A DNA stretch of 64,000 bases from positions 62,001-126,000 of the forward strand of contig JAWPHD010001210.1 in assembly GCA_037043455.1 (NCBI GenBank). Direction: 5' to 3'. Source of the DNA: Cyrtodaria siliqua (lineage: Eukaryota > Mollusca > Bivalvia > Adapedonta > Hiatellidae). This document shows positions 10,038 through 18,705 of this stretch, piece by piece. The position numbers and the translations under genes are program-made. Under the pieces are notes generated by a model. That model was not told the origin of the DNA. It did not search any database and saw only the letters and a program-made list of their open reading frames with translations. How positions within the stretch are numbered: the first letter of the stretch is position 1; the number at the start of each line of letters is the position of its first letter.

Positions 10038-10320
10038 TACTGTCTGGTGCTATGTAAAATGATGACAGTGTTACTTTGTTTACTGTTATACCATATATCT
10101 CATGCTTTATTGAGCGTATCATATTCATCTCATGGGTGTATTTGTTCTTGTTAAACAATGCATCCTTGTAGTTCTCAAAGTTAATATGTTTTTCGATTAC
10201 GTATTTTTTTACTCCCTTTGCATTTTTAATGAGTTGTTCATCCGCTCTCAAAATAGAATATAGTTTGGGTCTTAATCCAATATACTCAGCTATTGCAACA
10301 CCAGCACATTCATCTTTCAT
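10000..10320 (-). pseudogene. C-terminal end of Polinton protein-primed family-B DNA polymerase
   Basis: Minus-strand text MKDECAGVAIAEYIGLRPKL, YSILRADEQLIKNAKGVKKY, VIEKHINFENYKDALF and IYGITVNKVTLSSF is the conserved C-terminal part of the Polinton polymerase (the thumb and following region after the catalytic palm). Homology stops sharply at 10320; further upstream on this strand the frame enters an unrelated hydrophobic sequence, so the polymerase is broken exactly there. The expected palm and exonuclease parts are not in this element, but an exonuclease-region fragment of the same gene type lies at 37.9-39.0 kb. Confidence 0.85.
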
Positions 10321-10505
10321 AAAGGAAGTCTGAAAGCGATCGCGATAAAAGTAGAGAAAATAAAAACAAAAGAAACAAGCAGCAAACCATGCTGGTATGT
10401 CTTTTTTTACACCTGCTACAAGTGTGGTATAAAATTTTCATCTACCAAAGATATTTTTATTTACATGAAAGAATAAGCCGTAAAAGCATGGAACTGAAAA
10501 ATAAC
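10321..10505. repeat. inverted-repeat segment S, left copy
   Basis: This 185-bp segment (AAAGGAAGTCTGAAAGCGAT to about ATGGAACTGAAAAATAACC) recurs inverted at 13552-13735. It is joined on its left to the polymerase end in this copy but to the KNPKRIEAGKK gene in the other. No gene is assigned to it; a hydrophobic reading exists on both strands. Confidence 0.8.
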
Positions 10506-10558
10506 CTAGTGTATGAAAAATCGTATAAAACAATTGCTCTAATTTAAGTATAAAAAAA

Positions 10559-11948
10559 ATGATGTTTAAAGTAGAGGAAAGAAAAGAGAGTGAGTTTATC
10601 ACAATCCAAAAATCACAGCTAACAAGCAATTCAAAAGCAACTCCTAGAAAATTAATAGAAAAAATGTGCTTGCTGAATTCAAAAAATGATTTGAGAGGTT
10701 TAAATTACAACAAATATGGTAAACCAAACCATACAATATATCCAATAAGTCCGGTGTTTTGTGATAATTTTATACTATCCGCTCCGGCTTCTTTTGACAA
10801 GGATAAGGATAGTAAAATTATATATAAAAACACTTTGGTAGGATTATACAACCAACGTATCCACAGTTTTAATAAAACACAACCAAAAAGCTTTTATAAA
10901 AGCAAAATATCTCCGTTCCGCTAGAAATTGTAATACATGTAATACAAGATCCCGAACTTGCCCACTTTAAAATTAAATTGGAAGATGTGGACATAACACA
11001 AGATTTTGCAGGATGTTTTGACAAAGCAGAAATAATAGAAGAGTTAGTAAATAACGGATTTCATATACAAGGTGATGAGTACCAGGGTGAGGATGAAACA
11101 GTACTAAATAACTCCCACCACGTAGGTGACAACTGCTTAACTTTTGTAAGTGAAAATGAAAGAAGCAAAATCTATAATAAATTTGCACAAGAAGTAGAAA
11201 GTGATAGCGTAAGAGAACACTTTGGACATCATCTATACAGCTGGTGCAATGCAGGTGGGATTCTCAAAGACACCATAGAAAAATGTTTGGAACATGGTTT
11301 ACTCCGTGTTGAAACTGCTTTTTATAAAAAGATCCCCACGCAGCAGGATATAGATTATTCAATAAACAGATGGAAGACTCTCCTGGATAAAAAATGTTAT
11401 TCCACATCCATAGAAAAACAATGGACCTGCGTCACCGAAGAATAAACAGAAACTTGGTTGTCAAATGTGGAAATCTTGTAGCTGTTTGTCATTGAATTAA
11501 TTCTTTGACAAGAAAAATAGGAGGTTGCATAAAAGAAACAGATGATCACAGAGATTTTAATTGGATGGTTTCAGCTTTGACTCTTAACAAGCCTATTGAC
11601 ATTGTTTACCTGGTTTTGGAGGATGATACAATAAAATTATCCACAAACACGTATACAAAATTACAAGACAAAGGAGCCCAGTTGGAATGCAGAAAATACA
11701 TATACCAGTCCGGGACAGCGGATCCAACTCACTTTGGTTTAATTAATAACAATGGAGCAGAGTTTTATATAAACCCCAAGATGTCCAATAAAAAAACTAA
11801 AACAATCCCACTAAATTTGGAAGCATTTGAGGAAATGCAATACATGGATAAAAGACTTGTTGCAAAAGAGAAAATAGCAAAATTGATGGAAAAACAACTA
11901 GCAATAAAATCCAAAATAACAAGGCAAAAAATAATAGAGACCATGTAA
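10559..11948 (+). pseudogene. large Polinton-associated protein of unknown function, split by frameshifts
   Basis: Three successive frames form what looks like one long protein. 10559-10924 starts MMFKVEERKESEFITIQ. A slip near 10915 leads into 10921-11445 (LEIVIHVIQDPELAHF, then ERSKIYNKFAQEVES, VREHFGHHLYSWC, HGLLRVETAFYKK). A further slip and a TGA near 11494 lead into 11505-11948 (FNWMVSALTLNKPIDIVYLV, then a Lys/Met-rich coiled coil). An SKIYNKF block followed some 40-60 residues later by a LLRVExxFY block resembles the Y-N-K...R-x-E spacing of rolling-circle replication initiators, but this is a weak analogy. Alternatives: another replication or accessory protein. Not recognised with confidence. 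Confidence 0.5.
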
Positions 11949-11950
11949 AA

Positions 11951-12229
11951 CACATAGTATCTTACACGACTGCTTTAAATTTAACAACATGCAAATATGG
12001 GGATGTTTTGAATATATGTGGTGCTGTCCCATCTGGCAAAAATAAATATATTTTGGTCACTGCGACGGGGCAAGCTTATTGGGCAGATTACAATTCCAAA
12101 GTGTATCTTGCAGATATAAAAAAAATTATACATGCTGATTTTAAACTTAAAATACTGGAACACTGCTGGTCGGATACCAGACATAGAAGTCGGATACCAG
12201 ACATAGAACTGTCAACACAGAGATTGTGA
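11951..12229 (+). pseudogene. beta-rich C-terminal module of the preceding Polinton gene or separate small gene
   Basis: Open from HIVSYTTALNLTTCKYGDVL through CGAVPSGKNKYILVTATGQA and YWADYNSKVYLADIKKIIHA. No ATG is visible; it is probably continuous with the preceding gene through a slip near 11925. The K-Y-x-L-V-T-x-x-G-x-x-Y-W pattern resembles the 8850-9110 protein. At 12172-12211 a 20-bp unit (TCGGATACCAGACATAGAAG) is tandemly duplicated; because 20 is not a multiple of three, the end of the frame is scrambled. Confidence 0.5.
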
Positions 12230-12271
12230 TACGTAAATTTTTGGAAAAAAAACAAGGACTATAAAAAATAG

Positions 12272-12496
12272 ATGATTTGGATGTTTGGGACAGTGTTGAC
12301 TGTTTTAAAGGATGGCACTTTGATTGTGCGTGGAATGGACAGGTGCGTTATATTTACGGATAAAGGAGATTTTATAGACAATTGTTTTTTGAGAGAGTTG
12401 TATGTTAATTTTGTAATGGTGGAGCATAAAATTGTATGCACAGTTTTAAAAGCTACGAAACAAAAAGTCAAAGCAATGGCTGTTAGGATATTTTAG
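12272..12496 (+). CDS. small Polinton-associated frame, unknown function
   Basis: 74 codons from an ATG at 12272 to TAG: MIWMFGTVLTVLKDGTLIVR, then CVIFTDKGDFIDNCFLREL and a basic end. The strand pattern TLIV....CVIFTDKGDFI matches the small beta-rich modules at 8850-9110 and 11951-12229. The intact frame and position, 42 bp after the preceding one, support a real but short or partial gene. Confidence 0.4.
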   Translation: MIWMFGTVLTVLKDGTLIVRGMDRCVIFTDKGDFIDNCFLRELYVNFVMVEHKIVCTVLKATKQKVKAMAVRIF

Positions 12497-12926
12497 TTTG
12501 TTTACTTTGTTTTAGTCCCCCATGCGTTGTTTTTTACTCCCCTTTTGTGTGGTTTGCTCCACCTTGCTCCCCTATAGTTTATTTTTTACTCCATTTTTTT
12601 ATGTATGTTAAGTTTGCTGTGGCTTATATTAGAATATTTCAAGCTCGTTTTAATCATATATACTCCACTGTAATCCATTTTAATTATGTTGCAATCAACT
12701 TTAGTGCTGTATTTAGCATTGTAAAAAGCAATTTATTTCATTATAGCTCATTATAGCATGTTTTGGTCTTATACTCCACTGCAATCCATTTTAGTTCTCC
12801 CGCAACCCATTTTAATTCTTCTGTAATCCATTTTAGTGTTGTATTTAGCTCATTATAGCCCATTATAGCTTGTTTTAATGTCATACTCTATTTTAATTTT
12901 ATTTATTTTATACACATACAAGAAAA
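12497..12926. other. T-rich spacer with repeated RYAAYCCATTTTAR motif
   Basis: A non-coding spacer of about 430 bp inside an otherwise gene-packed element. It carries at least five degenerate copies of TGYAATCCATTTTAGT (near 12667-12684, 12780-12796, 12797-12815, 12819-12838) and several CATTATAGC repeats (12740-12765, 12849-12870). Short internal repeats of this kind can occur near Polinton termini or in control regions; the role is not shown. Confidence 0.55.
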
Positions 12927-13467
12927 ATGGGAAAAACAAAACTTTCTTTAGAAGACATAGAGGAGATAAAAAAATCAAAAGGTGTTTTATCTGCGTCAAA
13001 GATACAACAAAAGTATAATATTGGTTGGGGGAGATTGCAAAGATAATGGGATGCAAAACCTATAGTAGAAAGGATTACAAAAGAGTCTCCTAAAATACAA
13101 GAAATAGAACCATACGTCCCGCAGACGGAAGTTGTTGTAGAAGATTGTTATGCAAGATTAGGGCAGATAGAGACAAAGATGGATAGACAAACAGAACTAA
13201 TGCAAAATATACTGGATTCTCTGGATGCTGTGTCAGGGTCATATTGGATTTTTTTTTACAGAATCCTAAAAACTGGAAGACATAACCAAGACTATGCAAG
13301 AATATACAGATTTTACCAAAACAATTGTATATTGTGCCATTACTGGTTTTGCTGTATGGCAAGTGCTATGTAAAACTTGGAAGCATGTACAGACCAAACC
13401 AGAAATAAAACCTCCACCAACAAAACCAAGTATTTTTAAGATAACCCCAGACCCGTTTGATTTTTAA
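12927..13467 (+). pseudogene. Polinton small protein: HTH-like N-terminus, membrane segment, FDF tail
   Basis: From ATG 12927: MGKTKLSLEDIEEIKKSKGV followed by LSASKIQQKYNIGWGRLQR, a helix-turn-helix-like segment; a TAA follows where the frame otherwise continues (WDAKPIVERITKESPKIQ) to a Met-rich stretch near 13180-13230. A slip in the T-run at about 13249-13257 moves the frame to TKTIVYCAITGFAVWQVLC (membrane segment) and a Pro-rich end KPPPTKPSIFKITPDPFDF at TAA 13465-13467. The layout (DNA-binding-like head, single membrane helix, short acidic-aromatic FDF end) parallels the 7658-8037 protein, ending FDYFK. Function unknown; two lesions. Confidence 0.55.
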
Positions 13468-13551
13468 GGAGCTGTGTGCAACAGATTTTTGACGACGTAA
13501 TTCATTGGGAATTATAGAATTATAAACTTGGGTATTACAACATGGGTTATT

Positions 13552-13735
13552 TTTAAGTTCCATGCTTTACGGCTTATTCTTTCATGTAGATACAAATATC
13601 TTTGGTAGATGAAAATTGTATACTACACGTGTAGCAGGTGTAAACAAAAGACATACAAGCATGGTTTGCTGCTTGTTTCTTTTGTTTTTATTTTCTCTAC
13701 TTTTATCGCGATCGTTTTCAGTCTTCCTTTATGAA
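13552..13735. repeat. inverted-repeat segment S, right copy
   Basis: Reverse complement of 10321-10505 with scattered differences. On this copy's left it joins 13468-13551, a short unassigned stretch after the FDF-tailed gene; on its right it is fused directly to the KNPKRIEAGKK gene through TTCAT. Confidence 0.8.
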
Positions 13736-13862
13736 GCAAACGCTTTGCCTTTCTTGCCGCTGCTCCTTTTTTCCCAGCCTCTATTCGTTTTGGATTTTTT
13801 ACTTTTTGTTGTTTAACAGATTGTGTATCAACAGGTATAACTTCACTCTCTTGGGTCTCCAT
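13623..13862 (-). pseudogene. Polinton basic small protein, right-arm copy with deleted C-terminal half
   Basis: ATG at 13862 (METQESEVIPVDTQSVKQQK), then KNPKRIEAGKKGAAARKAKR, intact where the left-arm copy is frameshifted. After codon 44 (about 13730) the original continuation with the membrane segment is gone and the frame runs into segment S, giving an unrelated tail. Comparison with the left arm places the join at a shared TTCA. The hybrid is a 79-codon frame without the functional C-terminus. Confidence 0.7.
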
Positions 13863-14441
13863 TTATATTATATACATTTTTATTTTTATTAAAATCAATA
13901 TGTCTAACAGTTGTCAGTATTGCTGTAAATGGTGCTAAGAACATCCAACACCTATAATAAAACTCACAACAAGCACTTGTTACAGCATTATTAATAAATA
14001 GGTCTTCCTCCAAATCTTTTTTGCTGGATTGGTTACATTGAAATATTTTGATACTCCCATCACATACAAGTTAATAAAAGAATTGCCTAAAGTCTTGGTT
14101 ATGCTTGCCCCAAGCCTTGCTTCATATCTGCAGTAAAGTTTGTTAATTTCATCCGGGGACATGCCATCTATATTCGTGAGTTGTATGTCTTTACCAAAAT
14201 ATTGACGGCTACCCCCGCCAGCCACTATGGCTGATAATCTTTCTTTTTTTGATTCTTGTTGCTTTGATTCATCTGTGAAACTCTGTTCTGTGAAACCTTC
14301 CGATATATCTTTTAATAGTTCTTCCGCATTCATTTTTATATTAATAATTTTATTTTTTATCTTGGAATAAATATAAAATACAAAACAACCAGTTACGATA
14401 TTCACCACGCAACTAGTAATTGTTAGTATTGTTAATAGCAT
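13843..14441 (-). pseudogene. Polinton structural-type protein of unknown function (MSPDEINKLY family)
   Basis: Minus strand. A hydrophobic N-terminal stretch from ATG 14441 (one membrane helix, CVVNIVTGCFVFYIY) runs into MNAEELLKDISEGFTEQSF (a second candidate ATG at 14332), then LSAIVAGGGSRQYFGKDIQL, MSPDEINKLYCRYEARLGA and NSFINLYVMGVSKYF. A slip near 14010 follows; the shifted frame continues (FINNAVTSACCEFYYR, FLAPFTAILTTVRHIDFN) to TGA 13845-13843, overlapping the next ATG by 20 bp. The central text matches a widespread uncharacterised Polinton protein. Whether the first helix belongs to this gene or to a separate small frame is unclear. Confidence 0.75.
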
Positions 14442-14668
14442 TGCTATTTAAGTAAAATTTGTTTTGTATTAAAGAAACATTTTATAATTATAAAGATTAC
14501 AAAAAACACAAAATCAGGCTATTTTTGTTGATTCTGGGTGTAATTATTAAAAAAATCTAGGTACTAAAAACTTGTTCAAATTATATAATTCAAACTTACA
14601 ATCTTCACTACCCTAAGATTCTAAGAAGTTTTAATAGATCAAGTGAATATCACCATAAAATAATAATT

Positions 14669-14821
14669 TAGGTTTAAATTTAATAACAAATTAACTTTAT
14701 TAAAACATCTCAGAATATAACTCCAACCCAGCTTATTTCAGCACCTTGTGGTAAGTGTTTTTGGATCAAACTCGATTAAAAAATCGAGGTTGGTCCAGGA
14801 CGCCCAGAATCACAATATATC
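14669..14821 (-). repeat. LINE 3'-end repeat, copy 1
   Basis: About 150 bp starting TAGGTTTAAATTTAATAAC and ending CAGAATCACAATATAT, repeated directly at 15528-15671 with a short indel around AAATCGAG. It lies downstream (minus strand) of the reverse transcriptase fragment at 14949-15527 and so is probably its 3' untranslated end. Confidence 0.75.
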
Positions 14822-14948
14822 AATATGTCATTAATTATCTTAAACTGCCTTACATAACAATGCGTAATTATTGCTTTGTGATTGCGTTTTCAGCCCTTTA
14901 ACACAGTTAGTTGTAAAGCTTTTTTAAAGAAGTAATATCACTAATATA

Positions 14949-15527
14949 TGAAGGAATGATTTTCTATATAATTGTTCCAGAGTATGACATATTCCCTTTA
15001 AACAATTCTTTGGTTTGTCTTGGAGTTATATAATTTAATTTGTATGAAGATCGTAGATTTCTCTGCGAGATAACAGCAGGATGAAACATACCACAAATAT
15101 ATGACGGGACTGTATTGTTTGGTACTCTATACATACATTTTGCCTTTTGAAGAAATATCCTTTGCTCGAAATTAAGGAAATTTATGGTAACCAGTGCTTC
15201 ATTTAGTGGTGTATATTGGTCGCCTAAAATAGTACGACAAGCTCTCCACTCCAAACGTAATAAAAGTTGTATGTTAGTTTTCTTTGTATTTTCCCATATT
15301 ATATTACAATAATCTAGATAAGGTTGAACATGTGCCTTATAAACTATTATCCGGTAATTTAAAGGAATATATGATATATGATTTTTTCCATGACAATAGC
15401 CAGATTTTGGCTGACATTTTCTTACGAATATATATTATGTGATTATCCCACTTCAAGTGTTCATTTATATGCATTCCTAAAATGTTATCACCTGTTGTAA
15501 GTTGCAGTTCAATGTTATTATACTTAT
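14949..15527 (-). pseudogene. non-LTR retrotransposon (LINE), C-terminal reverse-transcriptase region
   Basis: Minus-strand text: LTTGDNILGMHINEHLKWDN near 15500, then after a slip AHVQPYLDYCNIIWENTKK, LLLRLEWRACRTILGDQYTP, AKCMYRVPNNTVPSYICGMF and NLRSSYKLNYITPRQTKELF. The LGxxIDxxLxWxxHI, LPYxDYCxxIW and NLRSS....P.......K...SG order is the standard C-terminal part of CR1/L2/Jockey-type LINE polyproteins. It is 5' truncated and shifted once, so it is a dead fragment. Confidence 0.85.
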
Positions 15528-15671
15528 TAGGTGTACATTTAATAACAAATCAACTTTATTAAAAAATCTCAGAATATAACTCTAACCCAGCTTATTTCAG
15601 CACCTTGTGGTAAGTGTTTTTGGATCAAACTAAATCGAGTTTGGTCCAGGACACCCAGAATCACAATATAT
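15528..15671 (-). repeat. LINE 3'-end repeat, copy 2
   Basis: Second direct copy of the 14669-14821 sequence. It lies upstream (minus sense) of the RT fragment, so the simplest reading is two head-to-tail copies of the same LINE, this one reduced to its 3' end. Paired LTR-like repeats are an alternative, but no TG...CA ends are seen. Confidence 0.65.
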
Positions 15672-15714
15672 TATTGTGTACTCTGTGCCACTTTATTGTG
15701 CAAACCACCACCTC

Positions 15715-15990
15715 AAACCATGTATATATGTATATAATTATGTATATATATGTATATAATTATAATAATAAGAATGAATGTGTACATGGATGTGATTGTG
15801 TGTATGTGTGTATGTGTGTGCGTGTATATTTGTATGTGTGCACAATAGTTTAAAGTAAATATCACTGTTTTTGTTTTATTATATGTTTTTCATTGTATAT
15901 GTATGACTTTACAGAGGGCCCCAAAGGAGATTAGTGTTGGCTAATTGGTTCACCCTCTATAAAAAAAGACATTCATTCATTCATTCATTA
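15715..15990 (+). repeat. TATG/TG microsatellite and retroposon-like tail ending in (ATTC)n
   Basis: Alternating TATATGTA/TGTG repeats (15720-15845) precede a GAGGGCCCCAAAGGAGATTA block and a (CATT)n run at 15967-15989. Conserved block plus short tandem tail is typical of LINE/SINE 3' ends. The 79-codon frame across it is low complexity. Confidence 0.5.
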
Positions 15991-16680
15991 ATATTGTTGA
16001 ATTACTGCCCTGTACAATATGGTTGACATTGCTCATGCATAAGATATGCGTTTGTTTGAACATTTCACTTGACCATGTCCCAACCATATTGGATCTTTTT
16101 TAAAAATGGCGGACCAATTGTCTTTAATGTGTTTAATCTATGTCGGTTCAAAAGACTATACTCTTGCCGAAGATAAATAAAACAGTATCTTAACCAAACG
16201 TTATATATAAGACAGTGTAATACAAATATTGGCGATACCATACTATGATATATAAATCTCCTTCGTGTATTAATCATTTATGCATAAACGTTTCTCATGA
16301 TTCATGGATAGACGATCAGTGTCTTCGTTTGATGTTTGGCTGTTTGTCATAGCTGGTGTTGTATCAGGGGTGACTGGGTCATATCTTGGAGATTTTATCC
16401 GGTTGATCCAGGTTTGAAACCCTGTAAAATATTAAAATATTTCGTCTCATTTTCATGATGACAGAAATACAGATGTTCCACGTGAAATAGCCATGATTAC
16501 AATATAATATATTTCATCATATAGAATTTTTAAAAGCATTGTATTGTGACATATTGACACATTTAACGTTTTTAAATCCTTGTTACTGTGGCGTCGTTAG
16601 TTTATAACATCTACCTTATTGAACTTAAAGGGACTGGAGGCGACCAGGGGTTATTATGTGTGTCAATTAAAATACGAATA
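15991..16680. other. no recognised gene
   Basis: AT-rich non-coding DNA. A tRNA-like patch around 16385-16430 (GATCCAGGTTTGAAACCCTG) lacks a matching A box or foldable arms. Confidence 0.3.
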
Positions 16681-16689
16681 AAAATAAGT

Positions 16690-16890
16690 ATAAAATCGAA
16701 CAGGAAATGCAGGTTTCACAGAACACAGTAAACCCAAAAACACGCAAAACGACTAACATGAATGGCAATGTTAATAAGGAATATGACGTCAAAACACAAA
16801 AAGAGTTGACAATAGGGAAACCGCCTTGGACGTGTCAGTGGCAAAAAAGGTCGCTGGGGGTTTAAACCAGGTTCTAGGGTGCACCGCCAG
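16690..16890 (-). repeat. Penelope-like 3' tail fragment, diverged
   Basis: Reverse complement carries GTTTAAACCCCCAGCGACC, the GGCGGT..CCCTATTGTCAA block and the TTGACGTCATATTCC region in the order of the tail following copy B (24.73-25.00 kb). An old, 5'-truncated insertion. Confidence 0.65.
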
Positions 16891-17279
16891 AATGTTTTCA
16901 GTTTCATATTTAAAAAAAAAATTAAATGCAAATTTACACATCAAAGCTGTTTATCAAAACTCTATCCATGTGTTTAATAATGCATATGTGTAGAGTTAAA
17001 ATTCTGTCGATCCATGTCACACTGTTTAATTTGTTTACATTTAAGAAAATAAGCTCTAACATTAATTTTAGTAGTACATGTTATATTTTTTCTAGACGAT
17101 TCTGCAATGGATTATATTTATACAGACTTGTCTGGAATATTCTTATACCCTGATGTCATTCAGTTTTATTTCGTATTCGACATTGTGACTTCATAGTGAT
17201 TCACATGCATTGATCAGTTATTGGATGCTTTTGAATTTAATAAATATTGTGAGTAGAGGCCTTATTTAAACGTATTGTT
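16891..17279. other. no recognised feature
   Basis: AT-rich; the 75-codon frame at 16926-17153 has no domain-like text. Confidence 0.3.
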
Positions 17280-18165
17280 CTGAACTTGCCTTAAACTATA
17301 TTCAGGAATCTGATGATGACCATTTTGTAATCTTCCCTGATTTCCTTCCATCACTTCAAGCCCTGAGTAATATGAAACATGATTGCTTTGACTTTTACAA
17401 AAGTACAATTCTCTTATAGTTGATAATGTTATTATTTTATGCTGGCTTTCAAGCCATGTAGGAATACGTGGTAATGCTATAGCTGATAGTGCTGCTAAAG
17501 CAGTATAAAATTACATGTATCTAATGTCAAATTATCTTATACTGATTTTAAAAGTTGTATTAACACATCTATTCGTAACTCTTGGCAAGCCGCTTGGAAT
17601 TTATTAGTTAACAATAAACTCCATTCAATTAAACCGTTACTCGGGGAATGTCGTTATTCTAGTAGACCCAATCGTCGAGAAGAAGTTGTCCTAGCCCGGT
17701 TCAGGATAGGGCATACACGTTATACTCATTTATAATTATTACAAGGTGAGCAATTACCAGAATGGTTCCCCTTCTTTACACCGTTAACGGTCAAACACAT
17801 TTTGTTGGAATGTGTAGACTTTGATCCTATGCGTCAAAGGTAATACAATGTTAATACTATGAAATAATTATTTGATACTATAGATTTTAATCTTGTTTTA
17901 GATTTCCTGAAATAAATCAGACTATATAAATCATTATAATATATTCTTATATATTTACTTATTTATAAACCCGTTGACGGGCATATTTTGATTTACATAT
18001 ATAGTTTATATTACTACTATATCATCCTTATTTGTAAATAGTTGTATCTGTAAATATTTACATTAATTTTTAAATACTATTTCATTTCTTCATCTTTCAT
18101 CAGTTTTTGCGCACAATATGACCTACTTATGTGTCGACGTGCCATAAAACACCATTCAGTCAATT
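17280..18165 (+). pseudogene. LINE with RNase H, C-terminal end plus 3' UTR
   Basis: Plus-strand pieces read WLSSHVGIRGNAIADSAAKA (about 17444-17500), the catalytic end of a LINE-type RNase H, then RREEVVLARFRIGHTRYTH (about 17676) and PLTVKHILLECVDFDPMRQ (about 17788), the usual zinc-knuckle-less tail of I/Nimb-like elements. Several stops (for example after KAV) and shifts make it dead. It is followed by a 3' UTR with CCCGTTGACGGGC (17969) and an end CGACGTGCCATAAAACACCA at about 18150. Confidence 0.8.
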
Positions 18166-18449
18166 GCTCTCATTTATTTATAAAAGCCATATTAGAATAT
18201 CAAAGGCTATTGTGGACAACATATGTTGGATTATTAAGACATTACTGAATATTAAACATATTCGGGAAGGACTTAAAAACGTCACTACCACTTTATTATA
18301 ACTTGGATTAGAGATATTGGGTCATCATTGTCATTTGTATAATGCGTCATTTTTTATTGTTTTAATTGAATAAATACATGTGTTGATTTTAATCCAAATA
18401 CGTGTGTTGCTGGTGTTTTAACTTCTTTCTAGATGCAAAACAATAAATT
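18166..18449. other. spacer between two converging LINE 3' ends
   Basis: About 285 bp of AT-rich DNA separates the plus-strand LINE tail from the minus-strand tail; nothing recognised in it. Confidence 0.4.
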
Positions 18450-18705
18450 CCAATGAATGAATGAATGAATGAATGAATGGTGTTTTATGGCACGTCGACA
18501 ACTAAATAGGTCATATTGTGCGCAAAAAACGATAAATAATGAAACAAGGAAGTAGTAATTAAAAATAATGTAAACGTATGAAGATAAAACTATCTACAAA
18601 TAAAAGATGATATGGTAGCAATATAAACTATGTATATATGTAAATCAACAAACGCCCACTAACGGGCGTGTAAACAAGTTAATAAATTACAAAGCGTCAT
18701 TCGCA
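18450..18705 (-). repeat. second copy of the same LINE 3' end, inverted, with (GAAT)n tail
   Basis: Begins with six GAAT repeats (18453-18480), then GGTGTTTTATGGCACGTCGA and, further on, CGCCCACTAACGGGCG: the reverse complement of the 17.96-18.16 kb tail with the same landmarks. The tetranucleotide run is the 3' tail of this copy. Confidence 0.8.

Larger units (their letters stand above)
7566..14460. mobile_element. rearranged Maverick/Polinton composite
   Basis: Between Penelope-like copy A and a LINE lies a run of tightly packed frames on both strands typical of Maverick/Polinton self-synthesising DNA transposons (related to polintoviruses): a retroviral-like DDE integrase, a protein-primed type B DNA polymerase end and small membrane or coiled-coil proteins that accompany them. 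Capsid proteins, packaging ATPase and adenain-like protease are not visible. Two arms are inverted copies: 7566-7790 pairs with 13725-13943, and 10321-10505 pairs with 13552-13735. Terminal inverted repeats and a target duplication could not be identified. Frameshifts in several genes show decay; some frames (8341-8760, 8850-9110, polymerase end) remain open. Confidence 0.85.

Noticed and set aside
16385..16430. tRNA-like B box
   Set aside because: No A box, no cloverleaf arms visible.
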